Source of the DNA: Sandaracinobacteroides sp041909755
Lineage (GTDB): Bacteria; Pseudomonadota; Alphaproteobacteria; Sphingomonadales; Sphingomonadaceae
Assembly: GCF_041909755.1 (NCBI RefSeq)
Contig: NZ_JAYRCW010000059.1
Span: 1-16,599 of the forward strand
Reading direction: 5' to 3'
Length of the DNA stretch: 16,599 nucleotides
Below, piece after piece: positions 15,020-16,599 of this stretch. The notes beneath the pieces are model-generated. The model saw only the letters and a list, made by a program, of their open reading frames with translations. It did not search any database and was not told the origin of the DNA. The position numbers and the translations under genes were made by a program. Numbering within the stretch: the stretch's first letter is position 1; every line of letters begins with the position of its first letter.

Positions 15020-15916
15020 ATGTTTCATTTCGAGCCAGATCCGGTTCCACCCCTGCTGTCGCGATTGTGGCTGGTGGGATGCGGCGCGATGGGTGGGGCG
15101 CTGCTGACGCGCTGGATCGAATTCGGCCTTGCGCCGGCCGCCGTCACCGTGATTGACCCGAAGCCAGGCGGGCTTCCGGCCGGTTTTGCAGGCGCCCTGG
15201 TGAAGGACGCCGGCGCGGCGCTTGCGCTGTCAGGCCCGCCCACGATGCTGGTGCTTGGCATCAAGCCGCAGATGCTGGCGGATATCGGCCCTTCAATCGC
15301 CGCCCACAGCGGGGAGGCGCCGGTGCTTTCGATGCTGGCCGGTGTCCGGATCAGCACGTTGCAGGATGTGTTTGCGAACGCATCCATTGTCCGGATGATG
15401 CCGAACACGCCGGCCAGAATCGGCAAGGGCATGACAGCGCTGTTCACGGAGAATGCCAGAGCCGATGCCCGGGCGGCCGTCGAGTGGATGGCGGACGCAG
15501 CTGGTCGCCTGATCTGGCTGGATGCCGAAGAGCAGTTCGATGCGGTGACAGGGCTTTCCGGGTCCGGCCCGGCCTATCTGTTCCGCTTCATCGAGGCGAT
15601 GGCCGACGCCGGGGAGGCGGTGGGCCTGCCGTCGGCGATGGCGCGGACACTCGCGCTTGAAACCGTCGTCGGAGCCGCGGCGCTTGCCGCGCAATCCGAT
15701 CTTCCGCCCTCGCGGCTCAGGGAGCAGGTGACCAGCCCGAACGGCACGACGGCGGCCGGGCTCCAGCGGCTGGACGGAGACGGGCTGCTGAGCAGCCTGA
15801 TGCGTTCGACCGTTCGGGCCGCCACGGAGCGATCACGCCAGCTGGCCGCCGCGGCGGAAGGCGAACAGACGCGCGGCGGGATTGCATCGCCGCCGCCGCA
15901 GGGGCTGCTGCTGTGA
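15020..15916 (+). CDS. proC: Pyrroline-5-carboxylate reductase
   Basis: Last step of proline synthesis: NAD(P)H reduction of 1-pyrroline-5-carboxylate to L-proline in the cytosol. The 298 residues contain the Rossmann cofactor loop VGCGAMGGAL (19-28), VLGIKPQ (78-84), MMPNTPARIGKGM (126-138), the P5CR signature LSGSGPAYLFRFIEAM (179-194), and VTSPNGTTAAGL (237-248) with the substrate-binding region. The ATG at 15020 follows TAGGAATGTGGA, a fair Shine-Dalgarno sequence. Relative to typical enzymes of about 270 residues, it has a short N-terminal extension and an extra C-terminal tail (about 278-298, Gly/Pro-rich) of no known role. The stop overlaps the next start (GTGA), linking it to the downstream gene. 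Confidence 0.95.
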   Translation: MFHFEPDPVPPLLSRLWLVGCGAMGGALLTRWIEFGLAPAAVTVIDPKPGGLPAGFAGALVKDAGAALALSGPPTMLVLGIKPQMLADIGPSIAAHSGEAPVLSMLAGVRISTLQDVFANASIVRMMPNTPARIGKGMTALFTENARADARAAVEWMADAAGRLIWLDAEEQFDAVTGLSGSGPAYLFRFIEAMADAGEAVGLPSAMARTLALETVVGAAALAAQSDLPPSRLREQVTSPNGTTAAGLQRLDGDGLLSSLMRSTVRAATERSRQLAAAAEGEQTRGGIASPPPQGLLL

Positions 15917-16578
15917 CACCGGATCCGGCTTCCCTGCGGGATGCCTGGCTTGCGGAAATCGCGGATCGCGGCTGGCGGCGGGCGACCGGTGATGGCGCGG
16001 CAGAGCGGGCGGGCATCGAGCCGGGCGAACTGACGCGGCGCCTTGGGGACCGCCTGGATGCGGTTGCGGCGTTCCAGGCTCATGTCGCCGAATCTGCCCT
16101 GGCCGGTGCGCGGGGAACGGAAGGCTCTGTGCGGGACCGGCTGTTCGATGGCCTGATGCAGGGATTTGACGCCCTGCAGGACCGCCGGGCCGCAGCGCTC
16201 GCCATCTGGGCGAGCCGGGATCCCGCCGTACTGATGCTGATTGGCGGCAACGGCGCCTTTCATGTGCGCAGGCTGGCGCAGGCCGCGGGCATCGATGTGG
16301 GCGGCGTGCGCGGTCGGCTGCGCCTTGCCGTGCTGGCCGGCCTCTGCGTTCAGGCCTTCAGGGCATGGGCGAAGGATGAAAGCCCGGACATGGCCGCGAC
16401 GATGGCGGAACTCGATCGGCTGCTCGAACGGGCCGAAACTGCGGAACGGAACGGGCCCAGCCCGGACCTGCTGGGTCTGCCGGGCCTGACCTCTCTTCTC
16501 AACCGGCTGCCGCTGCCCCGCCTGCGCGGGAGCGGCGATCAAGCTCTTCCACCATCGCCCGGTCCTCCGGCGGAATAA
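15913..16578 (+). CDS. TetR/COQ9-like protein
   Basis: A 221-residue helical protein. Its N-terminus (about 20-55: GWRRATGDGAAERAGIEPG, then LGDRLDAVAAF) has the spacing of a TetR helix-turn-helix, somewhat degenerate. The C-terminal half (RRAAALAIW at 91-99, then LAQAAGIDVGG, AWAKDESPDMAATMAELD at 151-168) resembles the TetR/COQ9 family found in Alphaproteobacteria, whose members are annotated either as regulators or as COQ9-like ubiquinone proteins. Function is therefore open. The GTG start overlaps the proC stop by 4 nt, indicating translational coupling. The last 35 residues are Pro/Gly-rich and low in structure, and the same DNA may encode the end of a gene on the other strand. The true stop is TAA at 16576-16578. 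Confidence 0.72.
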   Translation: MTPDPASLRDAWLAEIADRGWRRATGDGAAERAGIEPGELTRRLGDRLDAVAAFQAHVAESALAGARGTEGSVRDRLFDGLMQGFDALQDRRAAALAIWASRDPAVLMLIGGNGAFHVRRLAQAAGIDVGGVRGRLRLAVLAGLCVQAFRAWAKDESPDMAATMAELDRLLERAETAERNGPSPDLLGLPGLTSLLNRLPLPRLRGSGDQALPPSPGPPAE

Positions 16579-16599
16579 GGCCGGCCAGCACGGCCCAGA
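16499..16599 (-). CDS. Possible C-terminal fragment of a gene entering from the right edge
   Basis: On the - strand the frame is open from the window edge to a TGA at 16499-16501, giving about 32 residues that read WAVLAGLIPPEDRAMVEELD and then a short Arg/Gly/Ala tail. The composition looks protein-like (amphipathic, acidic-basic alternation), while the overlapping + strand tail of the TetR/COQ9-like protein looks like low-complexity read-through. If real, the two genes converge with an 80-bp antisense overlap. The fragment is too short to assign to a family, and an open frame of this length is not significant in GC-rich DNA. Confidence 0.3.
   Translation of the reverse strand, partial: WAVLAGLIPPEDRAMVEELDRRSRAGGAAAAG

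Overview
The window is GC-rich, densely packed bacterial chromosome. Several genes have family variants typical of Alphaproteobacteria, and the mix (malate synthase A beside a RamB-type regulator, proC followed by a COQ9/TetR-like gene, NylC/DmpA-type P1 peptidase) suggests Sphingomonadales. That placement is an inference from protein style, not from a marker gene. No rRNA, tRNA, IS element or CRISPR array is visible.

Left block (1-2662, + strand) holds housekeeping or metabolic genes: the C-terminal half of tryptophanyl-tRNA synthetase, then a P1-family peptidase, a small conserved protein of unknown function and an enoyl-CoA hydratase. The last three overlap each other by 4 and 11 nt and look translationally coupled.

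Central block (2781-11706, + strand) is a Wzx/Wzy-type surface polysaccharide locus of nine genes: a Wzz-like chain-length protein without kinase domain, a methyltransferase that has lost its SAM-binding core, a Wzx flippase, a GT2 glycosyltransferase, an RmlD-like reductase, a CapE/FnlA/WbjB-type UDP-GlcNAc 4,6-dehydratase/5-epimerase, an EpsG-type Wzy polymerase, a second GT2, and a DUF1972 GT-B glycosyltransferase. The CapE-type enzyme and the RmlD-like reductase probably make a UDP-linked N-acetyl-6-deoxy-L-hexosamine, most simply UDP-L-RhaNAc because no C-2 epimerase is seen. The glycosyltransferases would build the repeat unit, Wzx flips it, Wzy polymerises it and the Wzz-like protein sets length. 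The initiating phosphoglycosyltransferase, Wza-type exporter and Wzc-type kinase are not in the window. Several stretches here are much more AT-rich than the flanks (about 40% GC in hand-counted 60-base lines, against 72-82% outside), so the block looks like a strain-variable or acquired cassette set between core genes.

Right block (11708-16599) holds malate synthase A and, directly upstream and overlapping it by 4 nt, a RamB-like regulator of acetate/glyoxylate metabolism, both on the - strand. Across a 289-bp divergent gap lie proC and a coupled COQ9/TetR-like gene on the + strand. A possible C-terminal fragment of another - strand gene enters from the right edge.

No wholly new system was found. 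The most unusual items are the in-frame core deletion in the methyltransferase, the sugar pathway that may stop before C-2 epimerisation, and the sharp, terminator-poor borders of the polysaccharide block.
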